DNA of 64,000 nt from Ochromonas danica (GCA_015146655.1 VKHL01000008.1:62001-126000); one strand, 5' to 3'; positions 1 through 13,886 are shown, counted from the stretch's first letter. Notes: generated by a model from the letters alone, not told the origin. A program made the numbers and translations.

Positions 1-34
1 GGGAGGGGCAGCTTCGATAGAAGTTGCGAAGAAT

Positions 35-2940
35 ATGGAATTGGATTATGCGGCGATAAAGTCGTCGGGAATTGATTTCACGGCAGCCTACTCAGCCTTG
101 GAGAACAAGCTGCATAAAGGGCACAGTGAAGTGATACGAGGCGATATGTCTATCAATTTCCTCGCCATTCGACAACTCTCGCAGAATCTTCGCAATCAAG
201 ATTCCCTCGAGCGAACGAGACAGAAAGTTCTGAAATCGCACAGCATGCCAGGCAATCACAAATTTAAAAGCAAGAGCTATGACAGCATGGATGAGTATGA
301 CGAGCCTTACGATGATGGAGCCGATGACTTGGACAACGCCGACCTGTCTCTCGTGCGGGACGAGTTGTTGGCCGAGGAAGAAGAAGACGTCAAAGCAATC
401 GAAGAGCCAGCTCCAAGAAAGAAGAAGCCGGCGCTCTTTCTTCATGTCAACTCTTCCAAGTCGATCATGGATGATGAGCATCTGGGTAATAATGGAGGAG
501 GGGGGCCTGCGGGGCCTCTACCCAAAGCACTCAGTCCCAGCGCCCACGCTCGGGTCAGTCCACGCGGTACACTTTATATGGGAAAGTGGAAAGTCATGGA
601 GAATGGCATCTTTCCTGACAACAGCGAGACTAACTCTTCTTCTGAGCCGATGTCGACCTTTGAGGCGCGGAAGAAGAGTTACAGACAAGACCACGGCTAT
701 GTGGGCGAGGTGACTGCTGCTGGAAGCTACCTGTGGCGTGTGCGCCGAAATGATTCTGGTGAGATTGTCACCTCTGTGCCGTCTACTGATGAAGACGGCA
801 TGCTCTTGCCGGCGTTAGGAGGAAAGAAAGACTTCGTGGAGATCTCCACTTTGGGTAGTGGTGCTTCGGGTGTGGTGACTGAAGCCCTTCATGTTCCTTC
901 ACTTACAATAGTTGCTTTGAAGATCCTGCCTATATATAATGAAGAGAAGCGTCGACATGTCTCTCGAGAGCTCGCAGTGCTGTTCCGCAACCTCACTGAG
1001 ATGCGCCTTGTCGATGATCGTCTCGACTGGCAGGACAGCACCAAAGTCAACCAAAACAATAATAACAATCCTTTCGAGGCATCTAGCAGCAACCGGCGAC
1101 GTTGTCCGAATGTTCTGTCTCTTTTTAACGCTTTCATCGATCCTCGCTCGGGAATGATCAACCTTGTGGTGGAGTACATGGACGGTGGCTCGCTAGAAGA
1201 CCTTGTCAAGCAAGGAGGTTGCAGCGATGAGCAGGTCTTGGCGGATATCGCTTACCAGACGCTCAACGGACTATGTTACTTACATAAGAACAAGCACGTT
1301 CATCGCGATATCAAGCCTGCTAATATCCTTTGCTCAACATCGGGAACCATCAAGATTGCTGACTTTGGTATTTCTAAGGCCTTGGATAAATCTTCAGGAT
1401 TCGCCAATACTTTTGTTGGAACAGTCTGCTACATGTCTCCGTAAGTTTCGATTTTATTACCATCAATCTTTTTGCATTGATTATTCATGTGGTTATCATA
1501 TTTTTCAGAGAACGTATTACTGGCGAGGTGTACAGCTTCCCTTGTGATCTCTGGTCACTGGGTCTGACTCTGTTGGCGGTGGCACGTGGCCGCTTTCCCA
1601 TTTCTCTTAAGGATGCAATGGACAATGATGATAGTGATCCAGGGGTCATTGGAGGACCGGGAGGCTATTGGGCGATGATCAAGGCCATCTGCGATAACGA
1701 TCCCCCGGAAGCAGGACCAGATTTTTCTCCTTCATTTAACTCCTTCATCGACAGTTGCTTGCGAAAGGATCCAACACAACGTTTGACTGCTCACCAATTG
1801 ATGCAATCGCCCTTTGTTTTGAGCGCTGTCAGTCCTGGGAAGTATGATTGGAGCCCTGAAGATTTGGATGACGAGAACAGTCAGTCGCAACACACTTCTG
1901 CTTCTTCGTCGCATCGCGGTCAACAACAGCAGACTCCCTTAACCGCTCGACTTACCTCCGTTACTATCGCGCGTACCGCTCCTAAAGAGTCTTTGCCTTG
2001 TAATCCCAGTCTGGTTGCCGAAGAGAAGGAGGAGCAGGGCGAGGATGAAGATGACGAAACAGGACTGCCGAAACGGTCTCGTCCCAACTATGCTGATGTC
2101 GCACAGGAATATGAAGGTGATGAGGAGATGGCAGTTATATATGCGATCCGAATGGAGCATCTCGAGCGTTTGCTGGAGAAGTTGTCGACCAAGCTACGTA
2201 TTTTCCAGGAAGCCACGACAGACCATTCTCTGGCAGTAACGGAAGAGGACAACAAGAAGCGCAGTCCTTTAATTGCGGGTGGAAGGTCTCGTAAGTCTCA
2301 AGAACCCTTGGCCACGACAAGCTCCTTCGAGAATCTTGTACTGCCCCCTCTGGAGAGCCGAGGCAAGGCAAGATTGGTGATTAACCGTGATGACCATCAT
2401 GCTGACATCGGGACAAACAGCGGTGGTGGGGAGGACAAAATTGTCCCGATAGCAGCAACACATACGCGAGCAAGTTTGGGCTTTGCAAGCAGCACACGGA
2501 GTGTGCATTTCCAAGATCCAGACCCTCCTTCCAAGAGAGAAACAAGAGAGCCACCCAAACCCAACAACTTCCGAGCCCGAGCTAATCTGAAGCAACTGGA
2601 ATTGAATGTGATAAATGACGATGGTGATGAATCTGCCTCCTCTTCCTTAGGGCAACCTATGGCACAAAAGTTACCCAAGACAAGTTCATATTTTCTGTCC
2701 TCACAATCGAAGGACGAAAGCGCTGATAGTGCTGAGGAACGGAAGGCAGTAGCCAAGGCAACTCGCGTCGACTACTCAAAAATGATCCCTCGATTTGATC
2801 TTAAAGGGTTGAGTAAATGGCGGAATCTGGCCAATCAGCTGCACCTTCCTCTCCCTTTGGTGATGTTGGCTGTGAAGTCAACTTTGGGACAGTGGATAGA
2901 GCTAGGTCAATCGGTTGAACACGTGGAAGAGAATAGCTAG
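35..2940 (+). CDS. MAP kinase kinase (STE7/MEK-like) with long N- and C-terminal extensions
   Basis: Two exons, 35-1440 and 1509-2940, joined by a 68-nt GT-AG intron that restores the SPERI motif; about 945 residues. The kinase domain spans roughly residues 268-575: glycine loop GSGASGVV near 273, VALK lysine near 294, catalytic HRDIKPAN near 423, DFG near 443, and an activation loop with a Ser/Thr-rich segment before GTVCYMSPERI, typical of MAPKKs that phosphorylate MAP kinases on Thr and Tyr. The first 265 residues are acidic and low complexity. The C-terminal 370 residues contain a probable helical segment near 650-690 and a short helical domain at the end. The frame is open to the window edge upstream of ATG 35, so the true start may lie outside. 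It is convergent with GCN1, with only 49 bp between stops. The kinase class is secure; the exact substrate is not. Confidence 0.88.
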
Positions 2941-2989
2941 ATCATTCGTGCTGGTTGTAAAGCTCATTAATAATTGTCTATTAACAGTA

Positions 2990-5900
2990 CTAAGCAGATC
3001 CAAATATCGCTAAAACCTCGAAATTCTCAGCGGATTCTTCATCGTCGCTGCGGTCGGCGTTACCAGCAGAGGACACTGCCAGCCTGCGCTGACAATCTTT
3101 GATTGCTCTTGCAAGCTCTGCATCTTCCAACCTGGAAACAAACTGCTGAAAGAGAGTCGATCCGCCCGAAGCGTTAGCGCCTTTCCCTTCAATGAGATAC
3201 TTTGCTGCACGTTCAGCAGCAAATTTTACCTAAAGACAACAAATTCGTTCATAAAAGCGAGCACATACTACTTTTATTCTGTGAACTTACTCTTAGATCA
3301 ATCTCCTTAGTGGCGTCTATTACAGCTGGAAGGAGTAAGCGCAGGTGCTGTGCTACCACTCCATAAGCAGTCTTGCATGCCTGCAGTACATATCCATTAT
3401 CAAGCAGAGATGACACACCGAAAGAGCAATACCGAAATGAACTATCAATACCTGTTTCACTGCCAACAAAGCTTGAACCCGCACATCACTTGATCCCGAA
3501 TACATGATCAAGCTGCGAAGTGTGCCACATAGATGAGAGACAGAATATTGTACACAAGACTTGTACTCCGCTTTGCGTTCAGCCGACGTCTCGATGGAAG
3601 GGACGGAACATAAAACCACCATTGCACTATCATCATTCATCTCATCAGCCAAAGCGGACATTGCAATCTAATGAAAGGGTCATTGATACCTTGCGAGCGC
3701 CATTTTGACAGTCAAACGATCATCCTCGGTAGCTGACTTCAAAATACCGAAGACTTCCTCGCGGAATTCGTCAACTCTGCGTCCTCCGCCTTGCACAACA
3801 CATGCTAAAGACAAAACTCTCCCTGCCGTGGACGCTCCTTCAGTATCTTCCACGTTCGTTCCTTGGCTTCCAATCAAATCCAATACAAGATCCGACAATT
3901 GGGCTTCCTCGAGATAGACACTAATCAATCCAAGAGAGCGAGATGCGGCCAATCGAACCGTGTTGTCCTCATCTCCCACAATTCTTTGAAGGGACTCAGC
4001 AACCTTCTGCAAGGTACTCAGATTGGCCTTGTTGCCCGCAGAATGCAATATTCTTCCCAAAGCCTCCAATATAGAAAGTTTGATAGCGCGACTATCGCTC
4101 TGCAAGCTAAGCTGAGTAAGATCAACAAGAAGCGAATCAACGCGCGGTCCTAAGTATAACAATTGCCCCAACGCCTTGCTCGCCCGGCCACGCACTTCAC
4201 GTACAGGATCGTTTAAGGACTTCACAAAAGTGGTCTGCAGCTGTGGAACAAAAGCTTTGAGCGAAGTACTTCCCTTGCGCATCAAAACTATCAATGCCTA
4301 AGAAGTGAAGAATTTAGAAAGTAAAAGAGTAAAACAAACATAAAAGCGACAAACCTGCAATATGGATGCTTTGACGGTGCTGGGGTAACGATCACCGATT
4401 ATTCTGATAAGGGATCCAACCACTTTTAGCAGTGTTGGCTTCAGCACGTCAACTTCAGCCATGGAAGCGCACTCCGCAATCATCTCGGCGCTGATTTCCT
4501 TCACATGTAAACTGCCATTTAGTAAACCGTGAGAGAAGATTGCAAAGAAAGGATCCAAAGACTTGGCCAGTGTAAAGAGAGGTAACAGAAACTCTCCATC
4601 GGATGAGCGCAGAATTATACCCCCTACACGATGGCGAGCAGAGCTGGCAGCTGAAGTAATGCAGTTTTTGATGAACTCTACTTGTGCTGCGAGCGCATCC
4701 AAAGCAACAGATCCAGCCATTAAAGTGAAGCAATCCTTTAAAGCAGTTAGCATTGTTTGATCGGTATCCGCAACTCTGGCAAGCAGATACTTCAGCAGGA
4801 CGGGCAAATATTCCTCAAAATTGGCTTTGCACACTTTAAAGAACTGCCCGACAATCCAGCAACCCCAACGCCTTCTCTTCACAATCACATCCACATCCAG
4901 CTGCTTACCAATTTCAGAAACAAACGTTGACATCCCAGCGTCAGTCAAAGCACCTAATAGAGACAAAATAGCCGCCTGCAAAGCCTCCAAACGCTCCGTG
5001 ACGGCTTTGCTGCCTTGCTTTTCCACCAAGTCCTCAACAGCTATAAGCTCGTGAATAAGCGTTGGAAGCATTTCACTAAGATGATAGTGTAAGTACTGTC
5101 CGGAAACTTCTACAACGGAAGCCAGAGCTTGGCCAGCACTAGCTGAGATTGGAGGTACAAGCAACCTTGGAAGCAAATAGTCGAGCAGTTCACGAGGACG
5201 CTGTGCAACAATTTGTCGTAATCCACTCAGAGCTAACTCTCCATCGGCATGGGAATTTTGGAACGTCTGCAACAGTGCAGGAACTATGTGATCCACAGCT
5301 GCAGGACCGACAGACTTGTATAGAATCATGAAGACCTGGGCCGCCTGGCTACGCACTTCACTAGACGGATCGCATACTGCCTTTTCAACAGCTTCGATGA
5401 TGGAAGCAATATAATCCTCAGCTTGTTTCCGAGTACAAGAAGACAGCACTTCTCCCAAACCACTACATACACCCAATCGAGTATTTTCGTCGCCCACCAA
5501 GAGCCCATGTTCCAAAGGAGGAATAATAATCGCCATCACTCTATCGCCTAACTTGGAAACGAGCTCACCGATACATTTGCCAGCGATGATACGCATATCC
5601 TCCTGAGGAGAGGCAAGCTTTTCCACCAGAATATCCACCAAAGTGGGCATTATTTCCGTTACTGTACGAGGTGTATTCATAACCACCGCCTTCCAAATTT
5701 GTAAGGAGTGTTGACGTACCGAGATTATGATATCCGATCTTGCTATATAGAGAGCGGACAGAACTGTGCATGTCAGAGGCACTCCCAATCTCGAATGTAA
5801 ATTATTGAGGATGTTTGAGGATTCAATACCCACAAGAACTTCTTCCTCTCCCAGATCAACAGCACTGTTTAGCGGCTTGACCTCACCAACCAGGACCAAG

Positions 5901-8900
5901 AGATCTCCCAAAAGTTGTAAGGAGCTTAGACGGATTCTCCAATCATCAGAGAAAACTCCCTGCACAAGAGCAGGACCCAACCGCATAGCATGATTGGAGC
6001 CAAGTACAGCGATGATAACTTTGCCAGCTCTCATTGCCACCTCTCTAACATTCTCACCATCATCACTCAAACCTTGTAAAACAATAGGTAAAGTGCTGTC
6101 GACATGCGTTCCAAAGCGCTCCTTGAGACTATAAGGTAGGAACGACAAAAACCACATCAAACCCTCCCTAGCCGTTGCCTTGTTAATAGACTTGAAGCCC
6201 AGTACGGTTTGGATTATATTTGTCAATCTGCTGTCGCTATCATCATAAGTAGAGCAAATTTCGGCCAGACCTTGCGCGGCGCCTAAGCAAGTAAATTAGT
6301 CCTTCAAATCAGTGAAATAAAAGTAAGGGAAGACAACAGAGCTTACCGCTTAACTCAACAGGTGACGTAACAGACTGCAAAGTGACAAGCAGCCATCCAA
6401 GTGCCTCTTGGAGCTCTGATGCTCCCCGCTCTATTCCTTGGAATATAGAGCCCATAGCCTTGGCACCACTTGCACGCACATCGGGAATGGGATCCATCAA
6501 GCAATCCTTCAAACCGACAAGAAGAGTCGACAAATAAGGCACCAACACTGTAACATCACTGACCATGGCAATCATATTGCCTGTGATGGCCGCAGACTTC
6601 CTTTTCAAATCAGCAGAACGCTCCTTTAATGCACGCGATAAGACTGGAACAAGAAGTGCAAAAGAAGGGGCATCAATTGTGTGAATAAACTCGCACTTCA
6701 ATAAAGCATCTAAAGCATCCTTCGTCTTATTCGCAGGATCACCTACTGCTGCCAACAACACTGGGCACAACATGCTAATCTCTGGATTGCGAACGACGGA
6801 AGAAATATCCGCCATTGCTCCTTTTGCGCTATCTCTAACTTTAGGATGAGTGTCAGTTCCGGCTTGTACCAAGCAAGGCACAATCTGAGGTAAACAAGTC
6901 GACAGTTGCTTTGGGGCACAATTCGCCATGGCACCAAGTATTTTAATGGCCTCTTGGCGGGCCTTCCACGAGCCATTATTATCTAAGCTGCTTACCACAG
7001 GAGTCAAGATCTGCTTGATACCATGAGCACTTAATTTGGCAAGAATCACCTTCACTGCCTTATTCGCAGCCTCTCTGACATGATCCGATGAGTGACTGAA
7101 ATTTTCCAATACGGCATCCATTAGATTTATTACGTATGGCTCAAATAAGATGCCTAAGCGTTCGGCCAAGCATTCGATGACGAACATAGCGCCTTGTCTA
7201 GTGGAGACGGCACTAGCAGTGCACGCATCTCTGATCTTAGATGGTAAATCGTAGCGTTTTAGAGATGAAATGCCCAATCCTTTGATCACGGCTGCAAGTC
7301 CAAATGCGCCTCCCCTACGTTCACCATAGCTTCCAGTCTGCAATGCTAAATCTAAGAGCTTGTGCACCAAGGCATCGATAACCTCAGACCCTTTTAGTGC
7401 TTGAACAACTGGAACCAAGCAGTCGGAAACAGAACGCTGAACGCTTTCTGACGGAATTTTCAAAGAGTCCACCAACAGTTGAAGAATAGAAATCAACGAA
7501 GGATGAGTCTTGTCAAGATGACGAGCAACAGATCCCATCAAAACAATTGTGGCAGCATGCCTATTGTCGAAGTCAGCCAAATTTTCACCCTCTGAAGGTT
7601 TTCTTGCCAGCACGTCTTCTAAAGCAGACAATAGCGGCATAATGCAATATTTCCCTTGCTTAGCCACAATCTTTACTCCTGCAAGTTGCATTTTGGATCG
7701 AACCTCAACAGAAGGATCAACAACTCCCTCCATTACAACGAAGTGAAGTATTTGGAGAAGGGACGGCGTTCTCTCAATAAAAACAAGGTCGAGAAAATCT
7801 CTTGAGCCTATGCTCTCGAGCACAGCTGCCACACTGAGCCGGTAAGCAATTGTCTCGTCTAGAGGCTCTTTGTTGCGTTGGCGTAGGGAAAGAACTGTCA
7901 ATGGATCTGCCTTACTGGCTAATCTGGACGGTAAATTTTCACGATACTGCTCAAAAATTGCAGATAGAATACCATCAAATTGGTCGAGTTGAAGCGGGAG
8001 AGACATGAGTCCTGCGATTGCATTGGCGGCCAGCTTGCGCAAAAACTCTCGTTCGTCTTTTAGATAACTCCAAAATACTGGCGGAGCACTGATTGTATCG
8101 AATTCGATCAACCGGCGCTCACTCCAAAACGAGGCAACACCTTCATAAACACTAACATCCTCGTCACAGCGAGCAATCCACATGGAGAAAAGCAGATTTT
8201 GATCATTGCGATTTACAATTCCGCCTTCAGCATCCAAGATAGCTAATAAACGTCCACATGTCGATCGAATTTTTGCATCGGCATGAAGAAGTCCATTATG
8301 CCCAACAAGCGGAGCGAGGGCAGCAGTAGAAAGAGGGGCTGCTTGAAGAGCCACCTTGCCGAGGAACACATCAGCACCCAAATGGCCCCTAGGATAGGCA
8401 TCTTGAATCCCAAGGCATACCATCAAAATATCGGAGACAAGACTTTCGGCAAAAAAGTCTGGTGACCACAAACTAAAACAGAGGCATTAAACTGAATCAT
8501 GTTAATTGCGTGCAAATTCCTGTTACCTTTTTAGCAAGCCAAAGGCCATCTCGACCGCGCGAAAGTTGGTTTTCAAAAATGAAATATTTCTAAGAATGGG
8601 ATATAGAACTAGAAAGGAAGATAAAGAAATAGAACTTTCATTGCTTTCGTGCACAACAGATCTCAAAACATTGAGTGCACGAAACAGACGCAAGAATGGT
8701 AAAGGAAGTTCATCAAAGTCTTGTAACAGATCTTCTCGATTGCACCGATATTTATCAGCTATTTCGAGAGATATCTTGAATTGGAAGCGATAATGATGAA
8801 GGACAGCCATTCTTAAGCATGCGGATATATCTCTATACACAAAGCGATATTATTGAAAAGAGGCTTTGAAGGATATCGGGAGATAGCGCATTTACCTGGC

Positions 8901-11303
8901 ACAATCTCGGAGAGTAGGGTGCAGCACAGAGCAAATGAAGTTCGAAAATATGTCCTGTACGTCTTCTCCAATTAAAATAACTGTGCAGAGCTTCCACAAA
9001 TCATCATTAGCGCACAGAATACTACACGCCTTTTCAGCAAGGCCGCTTCTCAATTGAGAGAACACCTTCAAAGCTTCCACTAAGTTCCTATTGAAGGCAA
9101 TCAATGATAACACTTCTAAACGTCGGTTCATAACCAAAGCGTTAGCCTCCTTTCGGACAGCTGCTTCGCTGTCACTCAACGACTCTTTGAGCTTTTGCTC
9201 TTTCTCCTTTGCGACTCTTTCAGCCCAATCTGCTTCAAATTCCGCATCTTTTCCGAAGTTCCCCTTTCTGGAGGATCGAGGAACGGTCTTTTTGCGATCT
9301 GCGTTAGTCGCTTCAACAGAAACAGATAAATCACCTCCATTGGCCCTCTTCTTTATCACTTCAGCTTCTACCAGTGCACCACAATCAAAAACTGCCTGAA
9401 CATCACCATCATTCAAAGAAAAGGCTTTATTGTCACTCAAAGCCATTCGAATCAATTGTCCATACTCTTCAACAACATATTCGGCAAACGACCCAGCAAT
9501 CCGATTCAAGGCAGTTGCAGGATCACAAAGAATAACCACTGCTCTTTCAGCCGCAACCCTGAAACACGGGTCGCTAGATAATGATCCCAGCGAAAATATC
9601 TTTTGCGTTGTTCGTTTTGCGAGTTCGCCGAAAGTTGATGGTAATATACCATGCTTTTGATTTAAAATAGCACCAGGGAAAATATGAGCCCACAAACGTT
9701 TGGCAGCTTTCAAAGATGCAGATACTTGAGGGTGGCCGCATAGCAGCGTTAGGAGAGAAAGAAACGACGAGTTAATTAGAAACTGCACCCAATCAGTGCT
9801 CAGATCGTGGGATTTAAGTGATCTCATGAGCGTCTTAACAACCGCCTTGAGCACATGAGAAGAAAATGGCACGGTAGGATAGCTTTCGGGATGATAAAGC
9901 CCGGCTAAAGATCTATTTGGGATGAACTCAACATCTGCAATACCACCCGCATGCAGAACTTTCACCACACTCCAGACAATAGACAGAAGCAAATGACCTC
10001 CATCTTTCAGTCCGACTGAGGTTGCAGTTAAAGCATTGACTTCTGGTATACCTAGAACATGACCCAACAATATCCACCTCATGAAGCTCTCTCCCGCCTC
10101 GGTGACATCGCCAAGATTTATTTCGCCCGAAGAACTCAACAACATCCGGCCTTTGCCCACCAATTCAACATTCGGAATAAGTCTTATCAGAGAAATGATT
10201 TGCTCTTCCAAATGAAGCGCCAATACTAAATGCTGCAACATATCTTCAGTACATTGATAAGAACGTACATTATGAAGTGTAGGGATGATATCTTTAACAG
10301 ATTTTTCCTTGGGATACACTACAATAGATTCAATGCAATTGGATAACGCAGAACTAAACCCTCTGGAAGCATGGAAGCGGCTTATCAGCTCAGAGAACAA
10401 AGCTGCATTGTTGACAATCAGTCCTGTTATTATGAAATGTTCGATATTGAAAGAATTCTTCCCAGCGCTTTCCATGAAGAGTTTATGCAATGCTTCCAAA
10501 GCAGCCTGCATAAAACCATTTGATGAGACAGCATATTCACCCGAGAAGAATGTTGATACCAAGAATAAGGCTGCTCCACGAGAGTTCAATCGAGTGCCAG
10601 CCAATGCCGCATCCATAAACTTTCTGCTATTCTCAAGAAATGATATCTTCCCAGTTCCAAAAGACACTAATAACATACCCAGTAATCGCCCTGCCAAAAG
10701 ACACAATCCTTGCTCCTCTTCCTTCTGAATAAAAGTAACTAATCCTTCTGAATACGAAAGTAGCATTTCTTCGCTCTCAACAATCAAGCCTAAAGACTTC
10801 GCCGCAGTCATACAAGAGAGTAAACAAAGTAAAACAGGAAGCTTTTGAGAAGGTAGAAGAGCGACAGTAAGACTTGATCCGGGAGTTTTGCCTCTTAATG
10901 CGTCCAAAAGAGAAGAAAAGATCGTTGTGAACGAGGTGATCTCAGTAATTCTAAGGCTAAGTTCCTGGATGATATTTGCACCCGTATTTCTAACCAGAAC
11001 TTCATTGGATTTCACAATACGAAGGACTAACGGTATCACTCCATTGGCGATCAGAGCATCAGAGGGGATGTCCGAGGGTAAATTGATGAGAATAGACAAA
11101 GCAGACGAAGAGAAGCTTTCTGGCGCTTTCTTGAGAGCTTTCAAGAAAAGAGCTTCCAGTGAATCAGTTGGACTAGGATTCGAGAGCCAGTTTTCGCTTC
11201 GAAGGTCCTTCAGAGAGCTCCAGTCAGGTGCAATTTTTGTGCTTCCCGCCAGGAATTTGCGTAAGGTTTCCATCAAGAGAGATTGGTCCTCAACTGTTGC
11301 CAT
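2990..11303 (-). CDS. GCN1: GCN1, translational activator of GCN2 (HEAT-repeat solenoid)
   Basis: Eight exons on the minus strand: 11303-8896, 8832-8527, 8472-6347, 6282-4355, 4297-3690, 3626-3452, 3380-3291 and 3229-2990. All seven introns are GT-AG, 54-126 nt, and keep phase; the product is about 2,626 residues, close to the usual 2,650. The whole protein is tandem HEAT repeats, with the eEF3-like middle and the conserved C-terminal block that contacts GCN2 (family knowledge). GCN1 binds stalled or collided ribosomes and activates the eIF2-alpha kinase GCN2 under amino-acid starvation. The fifth intron (3689-3627, 63 nt) is easily mis-called because a 22-nt GT..AG lies inside it; only the 63-nt version keeps phase. 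ATG 11303 is the first in-frame methionine of a compact start region. Confidence 0.93.
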
Positions 11304-11803
11304 TCGACGAGTAATTAATTCTTCACTAATTGAGCTAGAATTCTCGATCGCAAGATGAGTTTACTGGGGCTTCTTCCTTCAGTTCTAGTTTGGAAAGTGA
11401 CGAAGAAGAAGAGCCACCCATCCCGGCATCCATCATCACTTGCAGCAAAAAGCACTCCAGAGCGCGTTTTTCCTTTGGACTTATTCGGCGAGGTCACAGC
11501 AAGCAGCAAGCACAAGATATGATGCGTCATTTACTCTAGAAGGCAAAAGTTCGCGTCTTGAGAAATATAAATTGTTTGCTGTAACGCTCGTTGGTTGTTG
11601 AGGGCAGGCAAATGGAAATACTAAGGAAATACTTTTCGTTTGGGAAAGATGACTTCGGTCGGCTAAAAATAAAACTAACCGCCTACTTACTATCTATATC
11701 AGCAGATATCCAAACAAACTGGGACGCAAAGTTACATCTTGTTCAAGCCGTCGCTTTTCGCGCTCCATTTCCCTGCTGCTGAAGCTGTGGTCCAAAGTAA
11801 CCA
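11304..11803. other. Intergenic, upstream of GCN1
   Basis: About 500 bp between the GCN1 start codon and the stop of the small gene downstream at 11804. Short open frames occur on both strands, but none has family resemblance or a plausible splice partner. It presumably holds the GCN1 promoter; I recognise no specific motif. Confidence 0.4.
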
Positions 11804-12344
11804 CTACCAGAGAAGGTCCAAAAGGTTGGAATTTTCCACGGGCGGCGCGGTAAACGCCCAAGAGAAAGGCTCATTTCGAAGGGTCAAGATGAGTGGTAGT
11901 TCCACGCCGAAGGTGTAGTCAATGCTGGGCTTCTCCAGGTCCAAGGGGATGGTCGTAGCATCTCCATTTTTTAGCACAAAACAAGCGGGAACATATATGT
12001 TCCCAATCGCAATATCCAGTACGTGGATAAGTAAATAGCATCGTCCGAAAATTCGGTCTGAGCACGGGATCAACTCTTTTTCTTCGTCCAAGTGTCTCGT
12101 TCGTTTTTGATGAGCTGCCAGATCTGAAGAGATCACTCCCCACAGGCGAGACTTGGGGTCCTTGGAGTCCTTCTCGACTACGTCTCTCCTTGAAACCTGG
12201 TCTGAAGGCAATGCAGGGAACTCCTCCGCAAGGAATTCCCTTCATCGACCGACGGGAGGGGATATTAGCATCAACAATCCTCGAAACGGGAACTAAGGTA
12301 TCATCTAGCACGTTTTTCCAGTCAAAACTAAGCTGCATATCCAT
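11804..12344 (-). CDS. Small orphan protein, 160 residues, two exons
   Basis: I do not recognise the family. Two overlapping open frames become one protein if a 58-nt GT-AG intron at 12181-12124 is removed: exon 1 12344-12182 (phase 1), exon 2 12123-11804, giving 160 residues. The intron size matches the rest of the window and its removal performs exactly the frame change required. The N-terminal third is polar with an IPCGGVPCIAFRPG segment; the rest has a basic stretch and then a hydrophobic beta-like block (CYLLIHVLDIAIGNIYVP). No signal peptide or transmembrane segment is obvious. It is divergent from the gene at 12745. The splice model is inference and function is unknown. Confidence 0.5.
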
Positions 12345-12744
12345 CACTCAATAGACTGCTTCTGCTCTCGCTTTGTAATGTTATCTTTTCCGATCACAAT
12401 GGGCTTCTCCGATTTTTATGTTGACTATAGAATGGATTTGGGTGAAAGGTTTCTCGAGCACCTCCAGACCTCCACTGATCATTCTTATTGTCCATGCATG
12501 CAAATGGACATTGAAAGTTCAAGGAAATATTACCATTTCCATTTCCTGGATCTGTCTTATTTTTTCTTTTCATCGAACCTGCGGAAAAACGCTTTTGGGT
12601 GGCAAAGAACGGGTAATTTGCCCAGAAAGCGCAAGCCCGACCCCGGCCCTTCCTTCTCAAATACAGAGAGCTAGAGCTAAGAGAGCAGCCAAATAGAGAT
12701 CCTTGTTGATAGCACCTTTTCTCGGCCAATCTCCTTCATTCCTT
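12345..12744. other. Divergent intergenic region
   Basis: About 400 bp between two divergently transcribed orphan genes. Overlapping short open frames are present on both strands but none has coding character beyond chance. It most likely contains both promoters. Confidence 0.4.
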
Positions 12745-13886
12745 ATGAACACTGAGATTATAGACGATTTTGCTGCATATAGTACTCAATATTTGGTGGA
12801 TTTTAAGCCAATAGAGGAAGCTGACAAATTGCTCGTCGAATGTGAGAAGTTTGTTCAAGAAACCAAAGGAGAATCGCTCATTCCTTACATTCCTCCTTTT
12901 GCCATCATTGCCAACAACATTAAGGCATGGAGAATGAAGAAGCGCGATGTCCGATTAATTGCCACGTACAATGCTCTTCAGCCGCGTATTGCTGCCACGG
13001 AAAAGACGCTTCGTAGTATCATTGGAGAAGTGGTCGAAAAGAAGGGAACTTTGCGTCTTCAAGCTCGTCAATTACTTATTCGACTAGAAGAGTGTGTTAA
13101 GTACAATAGAGAGCTTCTACAGCTAACAGATGATCCTTTGGATGAAACTCGTACCTTCGTCAACATCCTCTCCGGCGAAGTCTCAGTTTTAAAAACCATG
13201 GTCAATTTTAATCGAGAAGTACTTAGACTGAAAAATACTCAAGAAATTAATCGCTCTCCGGCATTGTTGAGATGGGGAATGCAGAAGACGCGAACGCCAG
13301 TAGAAGTGGATCTCTCGACTGATGAGGACCATGGAATCATAGAGGAACGCCTCGGCCGATTAAGAGAGGTAAGCACGATATATTTGCTCTTGTTCCTTTT
13401 TCTTGCTGTATATTTTTAACTGTGGTTTAATGCTTCCTTGATTAGTTGAAGCAGAAGTTTGTTGATAGCCTCAGCGCAATTTTAGAAAAGCGAGGTGTTC
13501 AACAATCCAACTTAGACAACTGCCTCTGGTCCTTGGATGCGATACGATCCGCGGTCAAGCGAGATGGATTTTCGGATAAATATTTTGAATCCCCTCCAAA
13601 TGGAACTCCACAGTCACCTGACTGTACGTTTGATCACAGTCGTTGCGTGGATTGCTCTTATGGCTATTCGCTTACCTGCGAATGTATGAGTCACATGTCC
13701 ACCCTTCAAAAGCAAGCTCAAGATGCCAATAAAAGACTTCAAGCGCTGGTTGAAATGAGGGAGAAAATGGTGGAAGCTGCTGAGTTGATGAATCAACAGC
13801 AGCTTGATCCGACAAGCGGCAGAAGCTCCTTTGGGTGGTCTGCCACCAGTACTAGCGAAATCGGGAATGATATACAAAACACCTGA
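12745..13886 (+). CDS. Helical/coiled-coil orphan protein with a Cys cluster
   Basis: Two exons, 12745-13368 and 13446-13886, with a 77-nt GT-AG intron in phase 0; 354 residues. ATG 12745 is chosen because upstream frame contains only a non-ATG start. The sequence is predominantly helical and charged, with heptad-like stretches around residues 60-110, 200-225 and 300-335. A short cysteine cluster (CVDCSYGYSLTCEC) sits near residue 275; the spacing could bind metal but does not match a finger I know. No membrane segment or signal peptide. The family is not recognised. A cytoskeletal or scaffold role is a guess from composition only. Confidence 0.7.

Noticed and set aside
3668-3689. 22-nt GT..AG candidate intron in GCN1
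   Set aside because: Too short and breaks phase; the overlapping 63-nt intron 3627-3689 keeps frame.
12378-12696. Overlapping open frames on both strands
   Set aside because: No homology, no splice partners, and located in a probable divergent promoter.
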